Under the pieces are notes generated by a model. That model did no database searches. It was not told the DNA's origin and was given only the letters and a program-made list of their open reading frames with translations. This document shows, piece after piece, positions 40,101 to 55,100 of a DNA stretch of 64,000 nucleotides; the stretch's first letter is position 1; each line of letters begins with the position of its first letter. The translations under genes and the position numbers were made by a program. This DNA comes from Owenia fusiformis (lineage: Eukaryota; Annelida; Polychaeta; Sabellida; Oweniidae): assembly GCA_903813345.2 (NCBI GenBank), contig CAIIXF020000011.1, positions 21,995,754 to 22,059,753 of the forward strand, read 5' to 3'.

Positions 40101-43100
40101 GTATCATTCTTAGATTATCAATATGAAGTTTGAGGAACTGAAACCTTGTGAATCAAGATGTTATACAGTGCTGCTAATCCTTTGTTTCCAGGGCCCAAGA
40201 TTCGTCATGGGCAAAAGTGTGAGGCTGATGATATATGTGAAAGCAAGTTTGCCATATGTAAAGACAACAGATGTGCTTGTCTCAGGGGATATGGCTCATA
40301 CAACAACTCATGTAGTAAGTCTGGATAACTTCAATCATATTTTTTATTCATCTTAGTGTTTTGTTGTTCAAATCAAATCAAACTTAAAATGCATGGGCAA
40401 AGGCAAGCAGGGGCCAGGCAGGGCAAATGGAGTATTTTTATTCATACATTTTTCAACAAAACCTGAAAAGGAATTCCAGTGGCAGTATTTAATATCCTTT
40501 TAGATATATCTTTTGATTATATCTAAACAGAGCTAGGGTCGACCTTATTTTGAATTCACAATTAAATGCCCATATCTGGAACAGCGCAGTGTCTCCGAAT
40601 TGTACTTGTGGCTCCTCAGAAACGTTTTAACATCTTCTTGAACTGTGGCCTAAGAAAACAAATTAGTGAACGATTTATCAATGCAGTAGAATTTATTGGT
40701 TTTGACTTATTATCATACAAAACTCAGCAGGACAAAATCACCTTACCGTAATCGCCGTATTGAGGGCCCACCCCTAATAAGCACCCAACCCACTTCATAG
40801 GGTTCAAGAAATAATGAGGAATGACCAAGTACATGTATTAACGAATATATCAGAAAAAATCAAATTTCCAAAGAAATACAGTGGGCGATAATAGAGTACT
40901 TACACTAAAATGCAGAAAACATGACGCATTTTGTAAATCGATGCATCCTTCCGATGAATATCTTTTAGTAGATGCTTCCCACATCATACTAAGCATATAT
41001 TATCGCAAAATAGTCCATAATGAATGAAGGAAATGAAGGAAATGATCACGTTTCAGAGTTTTGTTTTTCGACATTTTACTAACTTAGCGATCGTCAAGGT
41101 CATGTCAAGGTCGTGAACTTTCTTGTTTCTTTTTCAGATTTCTCGACTTTTATATGAAAAATGATGATCTGTCATCAAATTTAAAAAAAGGTATAACTTT
41201 GGATCGATATCTAACATTCTATTGTGGAAATATTGAAGATAACGCGGAAAACAATTCTTTGACCTCGAGGGGCTCTGCTGGCGAGTTCTTCAATCACTGT
41301 CAATATAGTTAGATTCTTGCTTTATTTTAGTGATCTTTACTGTATTCTCTTCAATAACGATACATATCATCATTGTAAAAATATGCTGTTACCTTTGTTG
41401 CAAATAAGGCATTTTTGGCAAGAAAAATTCCCATACGTGAAATTCCCTGGGATTTTTGACTTTTTGATTCATATATGGGCGCTCTTTGTAATGGGTTACA
41501 ATGGGAATTTCAATTTCAAATTTCAATTATTACGGCGAATATGGTATTTCTTTTTGGCGATTCTAGCTTACACATAATTTCAATCAGAACCTATTGATTA
41601 AAAAAATATCCTTTTAGTTTGAAATTGCCTCGCTTATTCTCGGACCCTGGCAATCCCATGTTCTGGTATTATATTTTAAGTCTCGTACATTATAATAGCT
41701 ATGTTGAGGGGATATAAATCTAAGCAAGTCAATATCCAATGTATAGTTTAATGTTTAAATCCATAACTGATATTCATGAATATAGCACACAGAAGTGGCT
41801 ATGGACACTTGATGTGACTCACAGGCACAGCTGTGATTTGGTAACAGTGGTGGGGGATGATCATTGAAACAAAAAAGTTGTATTTTCCTGGGGCAATTCT
41901 TTTAGTTTTGTAATAGAGAGGCAAAAGTTGCATCAGTGAGGGAGTCTTGTATTACTTTGAGGCAGTTCTTTTCCCAAATAGTGGTGTGGACGATTCAGTG
42001 GGTTATTCTCAATTCATTGAAATGTTACATGCTTCTGGAGACAAATAATCCTTGGATGACTACAACTATATTATTATTATATGCATTTACAGCCCCTCTG
42101 GGAGGATTAAACTACCCCTGTTTTGAAGATGGTACCTGCCAAGACAGAAACGCAGAGTGCAATGGTCTTTACTGTAAATGCGCTGAGGGATTCTTCGATA
42201 GCTACGGCATATGTGGTAAATAGCATAAAATATTGATTGCAATCATATTTTGTCATATTGTTATGTAATACTTTGTCATGTTTCTTAATACAATGTATTC
42301 AGATTGAGAAACAAAATGATTCAGACAATGACAATCAATCTCAGACAAAGTCGATACAGTAATTCGAAAGAATAATTTACATCTAGAAATGAACATTTTC
42401 AGTTTAAAGCATAATTAATCTCCTGCGAATCAAATAAAATAATGTCACTATGTTAAGAAATCATTGTATTTTTATTTTAATATTTTTGTTCATGTATGTA
42501 TAATATATTTATATAATCTATATATTTGTATATCTGTCATATTTGCTCAACATGTTGAAGAAAATTGCTATACACTATTTAGTCAAATATTACAAAATTA
42601 AAACGCTTCACACTTTTTGTATCTTAAAGCTGTCAAATGGATAGAAATTATGCGATTCCTCCTTTGTGCAATTGCATCATCAAAAATGCTTGAAAACAAT
42701 TGAATTACATAAGGTTTACCTTGATAGCCATTCAAACACAATAGCTGAGATTTTATTGTATTACAACAGACAATACATCTTTCCTTACACCTGAAAGTTC
42801 TCATAAATGAAGTACAAAACCTGTCATGTGCCAATGGATTCGTAATCTCGAGTAAAGAATAGTTAAAAATAAGTGAGTGTCATAAGATTTGCTTGAATAA
42901 GTCATTCAAACACAATATTTGAGATTCTGTTGTTCTAGATCAGATATATTAATGCATCTCTTCCCTTACACCTGAAAGTTCTCATAAATGAAGTATGAGA
43001 CTTGTCAATTGCAATTTTCAAATGTACTGAATGATCTTTCAATCATATAACGTTATCCAGCCAACATGTATCTGCCTCATGTTGAATTAATGAAAAAATA

Positions 43101-46100
43101 GTTTTAAATGCCAATGTGGCTGTCATTCTGAAAATATATGAACCCATGGTTGACCTTGGGATCTGACCAATATCTAACTAAAGGATTGAAAATCATACTT
43201 TTTAGTTTTACACTCTAATCTATTGTCATAGCATAAAATTGGTTAGACAGGGGTAAGTTCATGTCCAAGGACATACAGTAATTATTACTGTCTTTAGAAA
43301 AAGCTAAAGGTTTTACAACATCTGGATCTACATTGTCTGGATGATGAGCATAAATAGGTTCTGATGAACTAGATTAATATGTAGCCCTTTGATTATTACT
43401 CCTGCATACTCTTTAGCTATATGACGAGCCACAAGTCAACAACGGCGCTTTTCTGTTAATCCAATATAAGTGCCAGTTACATTACCTTTTTTTGTTGTTG
43501 ATAGTCTTTCCAAAAACCTGGTCTGAAATCCTCACTTAATTTGCTCAACAACAACATACATTTGTGTTTTGGTTTTTAGATGTTTCTACCACAAGATTGT
43601 GAGTATAAACATGTATCTTGCATAGTCGATCCTTCACCAGCAATGAAACATTTCACAGCTCATTTGACTAGTTCACTCACTGATTACAATCAGAGTTCAA
43701 AGTTGGCCTGCTGATCTGTCAGATATTCAGAAACAAGGACCATATCTTCAATTGACCTATAAGTGCTTCCACTGTACATCTAACAGTAGATGGTGGTTTT
43801 CAAATAATGTTATGGTCACACCTTTTAAGACTCAAAAGGCAAAATAATTTTATTACACCATCACAAGTGGAAACATATCTGTAACTCTTTTGTGGAAGGT
43901 ATTGGGCATTTGGTGGTCTGCCATTTGACATCTGTAACAAATGGCAGGTGGTGGCATTTTGCATAGTTAATGCCTTGTTTATGGTTTGTAAGGCAACCTC
44001 TTGGACGCCCCGCCCCCTATTGGCCTGATTGTTTAATATAATGTTACATTTTATAATTTTTATTTGTAGTACCAGAGCTAGGGTTGGACTCCCCCTGTGT
44101 TGATGAGTTCAAATGTGCTGACCAACATAGTGCCTGTATAGATGGCGTGTGTGCATGTTTGGAAGGATATTTTGAACGTGATCAACAGTGTGGTAATTAT
44201 GTTTTATTAACCTCTCCTCACTGTGTTTATATTGTAACTAAGGGTTCAGAGATTGTATATTTGAGAGACTGCCCTAGCCAAAAACACAAGAACTGTTCGT
44301 GAATTATCCTGAATTATTTCAGAATAATTCATGAACAGATTCTTGAACTGATTCTCCAGGAGATAGAAACTCTAGACATTACCAAACCCCAATGGAAAGT
44401 TGTGCAATTCTTTCAATTACTGTCAAGGTTAGTTTTATTGAGTTTGAAAATATTTAGATTTTTTACTTTTAGTCCTTCTGAATATAACCTTGGTAGGTGA
44501 GTATGAGTGCTTTTTTTTAATTTGGCTAAGGCCCAGCAAAATGGGTATATTTGGAAAGCTGCCAGAACATACTCGAATAATTGTTAATAAAAATGAGTGA
44601 AACTTGGGCCGTTGCTATGGAAATAAGATGCCGCTTGACATAGCAACCAATTTTAATATCTTGTCAGACAATTTTCCAATTATATTGCAGATCAAAAGGG
44701 AAAGATTGGTGTACCTTGTCTCATTGATGGGTCGTGTACTGACACAAATGCAGCATGCACCAGTGGAATATGTCTCTGCAAGCCAACTCACTTCCAGAAG
44801 AAGGGCTTATGTCGTAAGTTCAATTTCAAATTTATTCTAAGGATATTTTCTTATGTATTATACATACATGTGCTTCATATTAATATTTTGACTAGAAAAC
44901 TTATACCGTATGAATTTTTTAAATATGGGGGCCCCACTATTGTTAACACATTGCTCTATTTGTTTACAATGTGTAAGACCCATGAAACATACCCTAAACA
45001 ATGGAAAGAATGTTTATTAAAGCCACTTCATAAAGGTGGCGCAATATAAAAAGTACCCCTGCATTTGTAGCTATCATTAATGAACTTGGTTGGACACCAA
45101 GTGACAAATCCAATATTTTCTCCATTTACAGACTCTTGATCAGGGGTCATTCATAAGATTACTACTAACAAGAATGCAAGAAAGATTTGCATGTAACAAA
45201 TCAAATAGTTGGAAATATGTCGAGCACATAAATGATATCTTTAAACTGATTGACCTTAAAGGCATTGCCAATAACTTAAATACTTTGATAGAAAATTATG
45301 AACCATCTATTAAGAAGACATGCGACTCTGAGATACAAACTGAAATGAATGGAAAATCTTCCTTGACACTGTATAGACAGCTTATTGATCTTAAACATAA
45401 AGGCTTACAGTACTATTTAAGAAATGATTTTGGTTTTGCAAGTGCACAATTAAAATTTCTTGCTCGGACCGGGAAACTAGGTCTTGAAGGTAAAACATAT
45501 AAATGGGCAAATGTACAAGTAAATAGCCCATTCTGTGATCTTTGCTCTGATAGAGAAGAGAATATAAAGCATAGATTACTATTTTGTTCTAATTTTGCAG
45601 GGTAAAGATCCAAATTTTATAAGATACTTGAGGATAAAATTCCCATACATTTAACAGGGATATTCTTTTGCGCAACTGACACAAAATTGAAATGGTTACT
45701 GGGAGATGAGGCATGCATCTTTGGTGGGGGGGGGGTGGGGCATGAATATGGCGTTTTATTCGACTCTTTTTCTAAATAAGATTTTAAGTAAATATTAACA
45801 TACCTATGTTTTAATTCTTTTTAAGACTCATTTTAGTTTGATAAAATATGCTGTATTATTACACATCCCACCTCTCAATTATATGCCTTAGATTCCTTTA
45901 GCAATCTCTGTATGGAGTCCTAACACCCCTCTGGTTTTACTGATGACATTAACTTGGACGCGTCCACTATTGAATAAAGTAGTTTGTACACGTGCCAACG
46001 TCCTCAATTTCCCCATACATTAGTGCAATCAACACGCCGTTTTTGTTTGAAACAAAAATTTATATGGAGAACAACAAGTCGTCAGTTGTAAAGGATATCA

Positions 46101-49100
46101 ACCTTAATTCAACAATGAACTACAATGCCAATGAACAACTGGAAGATGGACAAATTCCTGACTTTTCAAGTCAACTTCAAAGGGATACTTCAAATTTGCT
46201 GCAAGGGAACATTTTCTCTGGCGAGGAAAATCCAACTCCGGGTAGCATGCCATCCCACACCATCACCAGCGGCATAGACATTGACAACAACATCAACAGT
46301 GACTTCATGAATCGTGGGCTCATTCCACCAGGAAATGAGGGGCATGATATGAACTCACAAGGGAAGGACTTGACTTGCCAGTCAAATTTCAACCCTACTT
46401 TGGATACTCGTGATTCTGGGCTCACCTCCCTACCCGGGACTGAGGTGCAGGACACATCCAACTTTCAACATCAGCACCCTACAACAGGGAGAGACTTCAT
46501 ACAGTCTAATAGTCTGAATTCAATAGGATTCAGAGCAACAAACACTTTACCATCTAAGAGGTTTTCAAAATCTCAACAACAACAACACTCCGAACTGCGG
46601 ACCTATCAAAATCAACAACCAGGGCTAGCCTCAAGTATATCGCCAGATATGGTCCAAGATATTATCAAAGGACTGACTCCAACTCTTGAATTGCTCGTAG
46701 CAAACAAACAACTTGACGTTGAACTTCTAGGTGAAACAACCAACAGAAGCAGGTCCGCTAAAAGAAGGGAGGTACAAAGAGCGAAAAAGCGAACTGTTTC
46801 GCCGTCTAGTCTACAGTATGTTTCCCCGGACCGGGCATCTAGCCCCAAACGGGCAAGAAGTGATCATCCCTACAGCGAAGTGGACTCGCCCGTGACCTCT
46901 CCTGCGCACATGCGCCGTGACAGCAATAACCCGGAAGACTCGGATTCTTCCAATTCCGACAACGATCATGACTTAATTTGTTGGAAGAACTGTGTTAAAC
47001 TAATTAAAAATGCCTTTCCTAGTCATTTTAAAACAACTACAGACTATAACACAGAAACACAAACGGAAAATAGACCGCTAGGACTTCAAACTTTGGGTAA
47101 GAAATCTACTTCTTCAGACACAACAAAAGGCTTACCGATCGGGCCTTCAGTGCTACAGAATTTCGCCAACATTAACCAGGAATTAGCCAACAAGAAAAAC
47201 ATGAATGACACTAACTTCCTGTTAAGACCAAAACGATCGTTCACGTCCCTCAAAGAAGATGAACACTTCTATAAAAAATCCATTTTGAATGGGACAACTA
47301 AGGAACTTGTTCCACATTCCATGAAACTATCAGATTTGGCTTCAACTTCTTACCAGCTTCCAGCCAAACATCACAAACTGTTGGAAGAATCAGCAAGAGC
47401 TCCTCTTCGTCATCTGTCTCACACTGAATGGATTCTAGGGACAACAGGGAAAATCATTGCGGAGAATTTCCCTGAAAATGAGGATCTCGTCAATCTTATT
47501 ACAACAGCTTCAACTATGGTAAATAAAGCTACAAGGGACACTATTTCAAATGTCACAAACGTCATACTGACTCAAAGGGACAGGGTAAGCTCCAAGTTCA
47601 GGAAGTCAGACGCTGAAGCCCTTAGGAATCTCCCCATCGACACAAAATTTTTATTTCCTGAAGAGGATTTAAAAAATATCTGTGAAGGGTCGGATAAATC
47701 TAAAACCTCAAAAGCGCTACAAGATTTAGCTTCAAACTGGAAAAATCGAAAACAGAATTATGATAAATCCAGTAATAACAACTCCAACAGAAGTAGTAAT
47801 CAACATTCCAACTTTAACAGGAACAACTTCAACAACAACAACAACAACAGAAACAACAACAGAAACAACAACAGAGGAAACTTCTCTGACCGTTCTACTT
47901 CTACAAAATCCAACAACAATAACAACAAATCAGGCTTTAAGAAGCGTAAATGACACTTCAATAACATCAATGTCCCAGCCCCGCCTCCCCCCGTTCTCAC
48001 CTATGTCCCAGCTGGGACCAGTGGGAGGCAGGATTCAACTACACTTAAAAAACTGGGAACTCATCACAAAGGACCAATGGATTTTAAATGTGATAAAACA
48101 TGGCTACATGCCACAACTAGTGAACAATCCACCTTTGACAAAAAACTTCAACAACTTCGAATCGGCATCAAAAACAAAAGCTCTACTGCTTCAAAACATA
48201 GTAGATCTCCTAATTCAAAAACAAGCTGTGGAGGAAACAGACTACAACACACCGGGCCACTACAGCATCATATTCTTACGCCAAAAACCAAACGGAGATT
48301 ACAGACCCATAATAGACCTGTCTCTCCTCAACAAACACATAATATGCCCAAAGTTCAAAATGGAAACTTCAGCCAAAATATCAAACTCTCTACAAAAGGG
48401 CGAATGGGCCACATCCATCGATTATCGGGATGCTTACTACCATATACCGATAGCCAAACCATTCAGGAAGTTTCTTCGCTTCGTGATCAACAACAAAGTG
48501 TACCAATTCAAAACACTTCCATTCGGAATGTCAACCAGCCCTTATGTTTTCACAAGAGTGACATTAGCAATCGGTGCCTTCCTACACTTCCAAGGGATAT
48601 TAACACACCAATATCTCGACGATTGGCTAATACGAGCCCCATCTGCACAACAGTGCCAAATATGGACACAAACAGTACTATCAGTGACGGAAAAACTTGG
48701 TTTTGTGATCAACAGAGAAAAATCCGAACTGATCCCAACACAGATTTTCAAGTACATAGGCACCCAATACAACCTAATACTAGGCCTAACATATCCTCCG
48801 CAAGACAGGATCCAGAAAATCTTAGAAATCGCACAATTATTCACCAATACCCTTTCTCAACCAACAAGGCAGTGGATGAAACTACTAGGCCTACTAGCCT
48901 CAGCAGAGAAAAATATACCCTGGGGCAGACTATACATGAGACCAATTCAACAGTGCCTAGCCAGCCAGATGTCTCCTACAAAATCACTAGAGACACCAAT
49001 CTACATCAACCAAGAAGTAATAAACACACTGAAATGGTGGATGGACGAGCAGAATCTACTCATGGGTCAACCTCTGGGAATGTTTGTCCCAGATCACACA

Positions 49101-52100
49101 ATCTTCACGGATGCATCGGAGACTATGTGGGGTGCACACATGGACTCTGTGGAAATCAATGGATTCTGGTCCCCATCGGAAATGAGAAACCACATCAACT
49201 GGCTAGAACTAGCGGCAGTATTGAAAGTTCTACACAAACTGAACCATCTACTGGTACCTCAAGCAAACATTCTAGTTTGCCTGGACAACACAACAGCCCT
49301 AAGCTACATAAACAAACAAGGCGGGACAAAATCGAAAAGTCTTCTGACCCTAAGCCAGGAAATCCTAAGCTGGTGCAAAAACCACCAAATAAACATAAGA
49401 GCTCAACATATAGCAGGATCCCTAAACCGACGGGCAGACGCACTATCTCGGGACAGGATAGTGAACACAGAATGGTCTCTACTCCCACAAATAGTGAAAC
49501 GACTGTGGCAAATATGGGAGACTCCTCAGTTAGATTTGATGGCGACATGTCACAACAACAAACTACCACTATACAGTATGTATCCCCAGTACCAGACCAA
49601 AACAGCTGGGGAACAGACGCAATGTCAATCCCGTGGGACAATCTCAGCTTCTACATATTCCCACCAACAAGCATGATCGACAAAGTTCTAACAAAAATGA
49701 GAACACACAATTGCGAAGCCATAATGATAGCTCCAAAATGGCCAAATCAACCTTGGTTCACGCAAATTCTGGAACTTCTAACGGACTACCCAAGAACGCT
49801 TCCAGTGTCTCAAAAACTACTAAAAATGCCAAAGACAAGCATGTTTCACCAGACTCCGGAAATATTTGCCCTTCACGCCTGCAAATTGTCAACGACACCC
49901 TCAAAAAACAAGGCTTTTCTACAGAAGTGTCTCTTCGAATCTCAGAATCATCAAGGAGGAAATCCACAAATAAACTCTATGATTCCAGGTGGAACACCTT
50001 CACTGTTTGGTGTTATGAACGGAATTCAGATCCATGCCAAGCAGATATTCCTCTAGTGGCAGAGTTTCTACTATATCTTCACCAGACTAAGAAACTTTCA
50101 ATTCCTACCATTGAAGGATACAGAACTGCCATTAATACAGTACTGAAAAAATCATCTGATATCGACCTGACTGATAATTCCCTCATAGGCGATCTTATCA
50201 GATCTTTTAAACTGGAAAACCTGACACCAAGGAACATAGTACCTAAATGGAATCTTGTATTTGTTCTTAATGCTTTATCCAAAGCACCCTTCGAACCTAT
50301 GGCCACAGCGGAACTTAAATTCACATCATGGAAAACACTCTTTCTTTTACTCATGGCTTCAGGGAAGAGAAGAAGCGATATACATGCACTCGACTTCAGA
50401 CGTTTAAAATGGTCAGAATCCAGGGACCAAGTAACTATGTATCCCTTCATAGGATTTCTACCAAAGTCACTATCAGCTGCAGAAGGAGAATCTCGCTTTC
50501 AACCAATCCTCATTAAAGCTCTCACCACACTGGTGAATAGAGACTCTCCAGACAGGACACTTTGCCCCCTCAGAGCTCTACGTTACTACCTTCAAGCCAC
50601 AGTCTCAACAAGGGGCAACCGAAATAGACTGTTTATACCATACAAAGCCGGATATACTGGAGATATACACGTAAACACTATATCTTCTTGGGTGAAAAAT
50701 CTGATCTTGTATACTTACAAAAATTCACAAGAAACAGATTACCAAATCAACTCTATTAAAACCCACGAAACCAGGGCCTTATCTGCAAGCCTTGCTGTTC
50801 AAGCAAATCTGTCAGTTACTGCAGTTCTCAAAGCCTGCTCATGGGCAAATCACAACACATTCACCAGCTTCTACCTACGAGATACATCAGTGATCGAGGG
50901 AGAACTGCGGAAATTAGGCCCTATGATGGTTGCAGGCTCACTATACAACATATAGCATCTTCAACAGCCTTGTGGTGAGTCATCATCATTAAACATTCTT
51001 ATGATTTTATAATGTAAATTATTTAGAATGTTCTACTTGTTGGTTTGTGGGTCCCTCTGGTTTAACTGAATTCACCCACCTCCTTTTCGGCTACATTCAG
51101 GCATATAATTGAGAGGTGGGATGTGTAATAATACTGGGAAAATCCTTTTTTAATTGATTTTCCTGTTTATAAACATACCCACCTCTCAATTACCAAAGTC
51201 CCACCCGACCTCCCCACTATTCATTAGGGGGAATAGGGAAATTGAGGACGTTGGCACGTGTACAAACTACTTTATTCAATAGTGGACGCGTCCAAGTTAA
51301 TGTCATCAGTAAAACCAGAGGGGTGTTAGGACTCCATACAGAGATTGCTAAAGGAATCTAAGGCATATAATTGAGAGGTGGGTATGTTTATAAACAGGAA
51401 AATCAATTAAAAAAGGATTTTCCCAGTTTTAAACCATGGCATTACGAATATTTTTCGATTAGATGCACCTTAATGTAAGAGTGCCACTGTTAAAAAAGTG
51501 TGTATCTAAATAAATAAATAAATAAATAAAATACTTTGGCCCAGTGAATATGCCAACTGGCATGTCACCTGTGGACTGTTGGGACGTAAAAAGATTTAGA
51601 TTGGGAAATAAACAAGTGTTAAAAGAAGTAGTCTTGTCAGTTCAAGATGCTCTTGAAATCATATGAAAATCAAAAATATGTCCCATATGTTACCTACTGT
51701 CTACCTGATGTGAATAGCTGATTTATCTCCTCTTGCACAAAGGATATACACAAAGGATTGGGTATTGATAAGGTGAACTTTTTGAACACACGTTTCTCTT
51801 AAACTTGAGTCATCTAAAAATTCTGACAATTTTACACATCGTCAATGAAATGGTCATCTTTTGAAAGGTAACAATATAATTTGATATAAATATATATGCT
51901 TTTCTATATTGTTTTAAAAAACACATCAGACACTTTTTTGTTCTTGGTATCATAAGTTTGAAATGAAATGAAAAATCTATCCGAACCTCATTGGAACAAA
52001 ATGACATAAACAAAACGTGTTAATGTCTCTCAATATTGTAATTGTACAAAGGAAAGCTTGGTTGATTTAAAAAAGGATACTGTTAATGAAAAAAAGGATA

Positions 52101-55100
52101 AAAGAAAATGTTGGAAATGCTATTTTCTTCCAACAAGCTTTGGAAAGATATTTTATTTCATTCTCAAGAATTGGTAAAAAGGAACAAAAACCAATTGCAC
52201 TAAAAACAAAAAAATGTTAACAAAAACAATTATTTTGTTGTCAATCAATCAATATTGCATAAAGGACCGTGTTTATTAGCGACAGAACGCTAGTTACCAC
52301 TGGTTTTTAGGCTCCCCATTTAGCTTTCCTATGTTGAAAAAAATAGTATATGAATACTGTATAAGTGGTATTTAATCTGAGTGGTTTTTATCATTTTCCT
52401 TATTTTAATTTTTCTTATGACAAGAAACTTCCCATTGGATACATTATGAGGATAATGTTTCTGACATTTAATTTTTCAGACCTTCCAAAAATTAGGCAAT
52501 AGGCAAATTAAATGATTAGGCAAAATTACCACTTACGCAGTATCTGTTTAGCTCATTTGGATCAGTGTTCTTAGTTGTCTCATTTCCAAATGTTTTTCTT
52601 GAGAACATATGCATGTTTGTGAAAAGTTCAGATCTATCGACAGGCTTTGTATTCTTTATTCATTTTTGTTTTGTTTCATAAGATCCAACACAAAAGAATG
52701 ACAATTGATAATGTGAAGAAACTCTACCCATCAACTTCAAAAATCCAAAGTGACACTAAAACTCTCAAAATGACACATCCTGTGTGTCATTATAAACCTT
52801 AGTATGTGATCATCTGAGGGACCATTTCAAAAGATCCATGTTACAATATTAACTGCATGAGTCAGGGGGTATAGTGTATTTATTGCATCAATATTCGTAA
52901 CATAATATCTTCGGTTTTTACCCCACGGAGTAAGTTAAACTGAACATAAACAAAACCAGTTACAACAAATAGTACCTACTATCCCACATATAATTGACTG
53001 TCTTACAAAACAAATATGTAAGATGCTTCAAAACTGAATTCGACCCGATCAAATATAAATTTGATAAGTATTTTAAATATGCCAAGTACCATTTGTGTTG
53101 GGTAAACATATTCATTTGTGGTAAACATATTCATTTGTGGGATAAGTCACGTGACTTACCGAATGATTTTATATAAACCAATGTTCACTGTTTTGATGTG
53201 GGGTAAGTCACGTGACTTTGGTCACGTGACTTGCGCCATCTATATATTCCAAGAGCTCTGGTGTGATTCTCCAATCGCGAATAAGCTTACGTATCTTCTA
53301 TTAAGAAAGGATCGCTTATCGCTTATTCGGTAAATGAACATTGTTTGGTTCTAAAGTATATTTGTATTTGATGCCTGTTCTAAGTATATGTGTCAACCGT
53401 CTTTGTTCATGTGTTTACGTGGACTTAAATATGTGACATTTTATACCAAACACTTAATAACATAAACCGCATATACAAGTGCACTTACCGCATATATAGG
53501 TACATAAATCAAATATAAATGTGTAAAAACAAACAAATTTATTACGTGTTTCGAATTTTTTTAATAGAGTAGAATATCGAATGGTTGTAATCAAATACAA
53601 AAGTGTGAAAATCGAATAAAGATGCAGAAAAAATTCCATAAGGGGGAAGAGGTAATCATCCTTTTGTGTTAGATTTCAGACATTGTTTCCAGAGATTTAC
53701 AACCTTTTCCAACTGTATGAATTTCCAAAACTAGCTAGAGGGGTGTTAGGATACCCACACAGATTGCAAAATAATCCAAGGCATATCATTGAGAAGGAGG
53801 GTATGTGTATAGTGAGATTTCTAATGGAAATGGTTATTCATTAAAGGAACATTCCTTGCCAGACTATTTCTCTCCTGATATGGTAGCTACTATCATATAT
53901 ATACTTTACATATTTAGCAAAACACGGGAATTTTTTTTCATATGGTTAGTATTGATCATTTAAAAATGTAGTACTCATTCCCAGTAAGCTGCCATCTTTT
54001 CAGATTTCTTTCAGGAAGTGATGTCATCGACTCTCACCTGTTATAACCTTGTCTATTACAGTATAGGAAAGAAGTACAAAATCACTTCTAAACAAGAAGC
54101 CCTTATCTTCTGTGTAAAAATATTTTCAGGAGTTGTCAACTTAGAACTAAAGAAGAGATCATCAAAAGGATTTTAATCATAGACCAAATCGAAAAAAATA
54201 TTCAACTAGTTTAGTAATTCTAATAGCTCCTTACCTAATGTTATATGTAAAGTTGAGAGTCGATGACATCACTTCCTGAGTGAAATTTTAAAAGATGGCA
54301 GCCTACTGGAATTGAGCACTACATTTTTAAGTGATCAATATTGACCATTTCAAAACATTTTTCTGTTTTTTGATAAACTTGCAAAGTATGTATATGGTTA
54401 TAGCTACCATATTAGGAGAGAGATGGTCTGGCAAGGAATACCCCTTTTTTCTACTTATTTTCAGGATAACCATTCGATGGGATCACCCATTGGCGGGGAC
54501 ATTTTGTACACATTTGTGTTCTTGTTTGATTATATAGCTTACCAGGCTTTGTTTTAGTCATAGGATTTCATAAAAGAATCCTACACAAAAGAATGACAAT
54601 TGATAATGTGAAGAAACTCTTTACCCATCAACTTCAAAAATTTAATTAACATTAAAACACTCCATATTCTCAAAGTGACACCTCTTGTGAGCTAATATGA
54701 ACCTTAGTATGTGATCATATGAGGGACCATTTCAAAAGATTTATGGTGCAATATTAACTTATTTTGTGAGTTAAGGGAGGAGGTCCTGGTCCCTGAGAGT
54801 TAGATTTCAGACATTGTTCCCAGAGATTTTCATTAATGCACCTTTCATCGAGTATATGAACTTTCAAAATAAGATGGGTGTTAGGATACCATATACAGAT
54901 TGCAAGTTAATCCAAGGCATGTTCTTGCAGAGAAGGGGATATGTTTATATACAGGGAAATCAATTAAAAAATGATTTTCCCAACATCTAATAGAGAAATG
55001 CTTTGTAATTAACCAACATTGAAATATATTCAATCTTAATGACATTATACACAAAAAAACATGGTTTCAATGCAGAATCATTTATTGCAGAGAATTTTAG

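Larger units (their letters stand above)
45854..51426 (+). mobile_element. DIRS-like tyrosine-recombinase retrotransposon
   Basis: About 5.57 kb. Inverted terminal repeats at 45854-46013 and 51236-51426. Internal complementary region at about 51100-51193, in which 51100-51133 is complementary to the left end and 51134-51193 to the right end, the junction expected for a circular intermediate. Three overlapping frames: Gag-like, RT/RNase H (with a methylase-like segment in another frame) and tyrosine recombinase. The DIRS1-type layout, rather than split direct repeats, separates it from Ngaro and PAT. No target duplication, as is normal for these elements. It sits in the intron between EB modules 26 and 27. 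Confidence 0.9.

Noticed and set aside
44930-45605. 143-codon frame as an independent host gene
   Set aside because: It matches the C-terminal zinc-binding tail of LINE polyproteins and lies next to a broken RT fragment.
48077-49550. Second long frame (659 codons) over the reverse transcriptase
   Set aside because: Over the RT and RNase H region it is a Ser/Thr/Asn-rich shadow of the true frame; only its last part (about 49560-49890) matches a DIRS domain.
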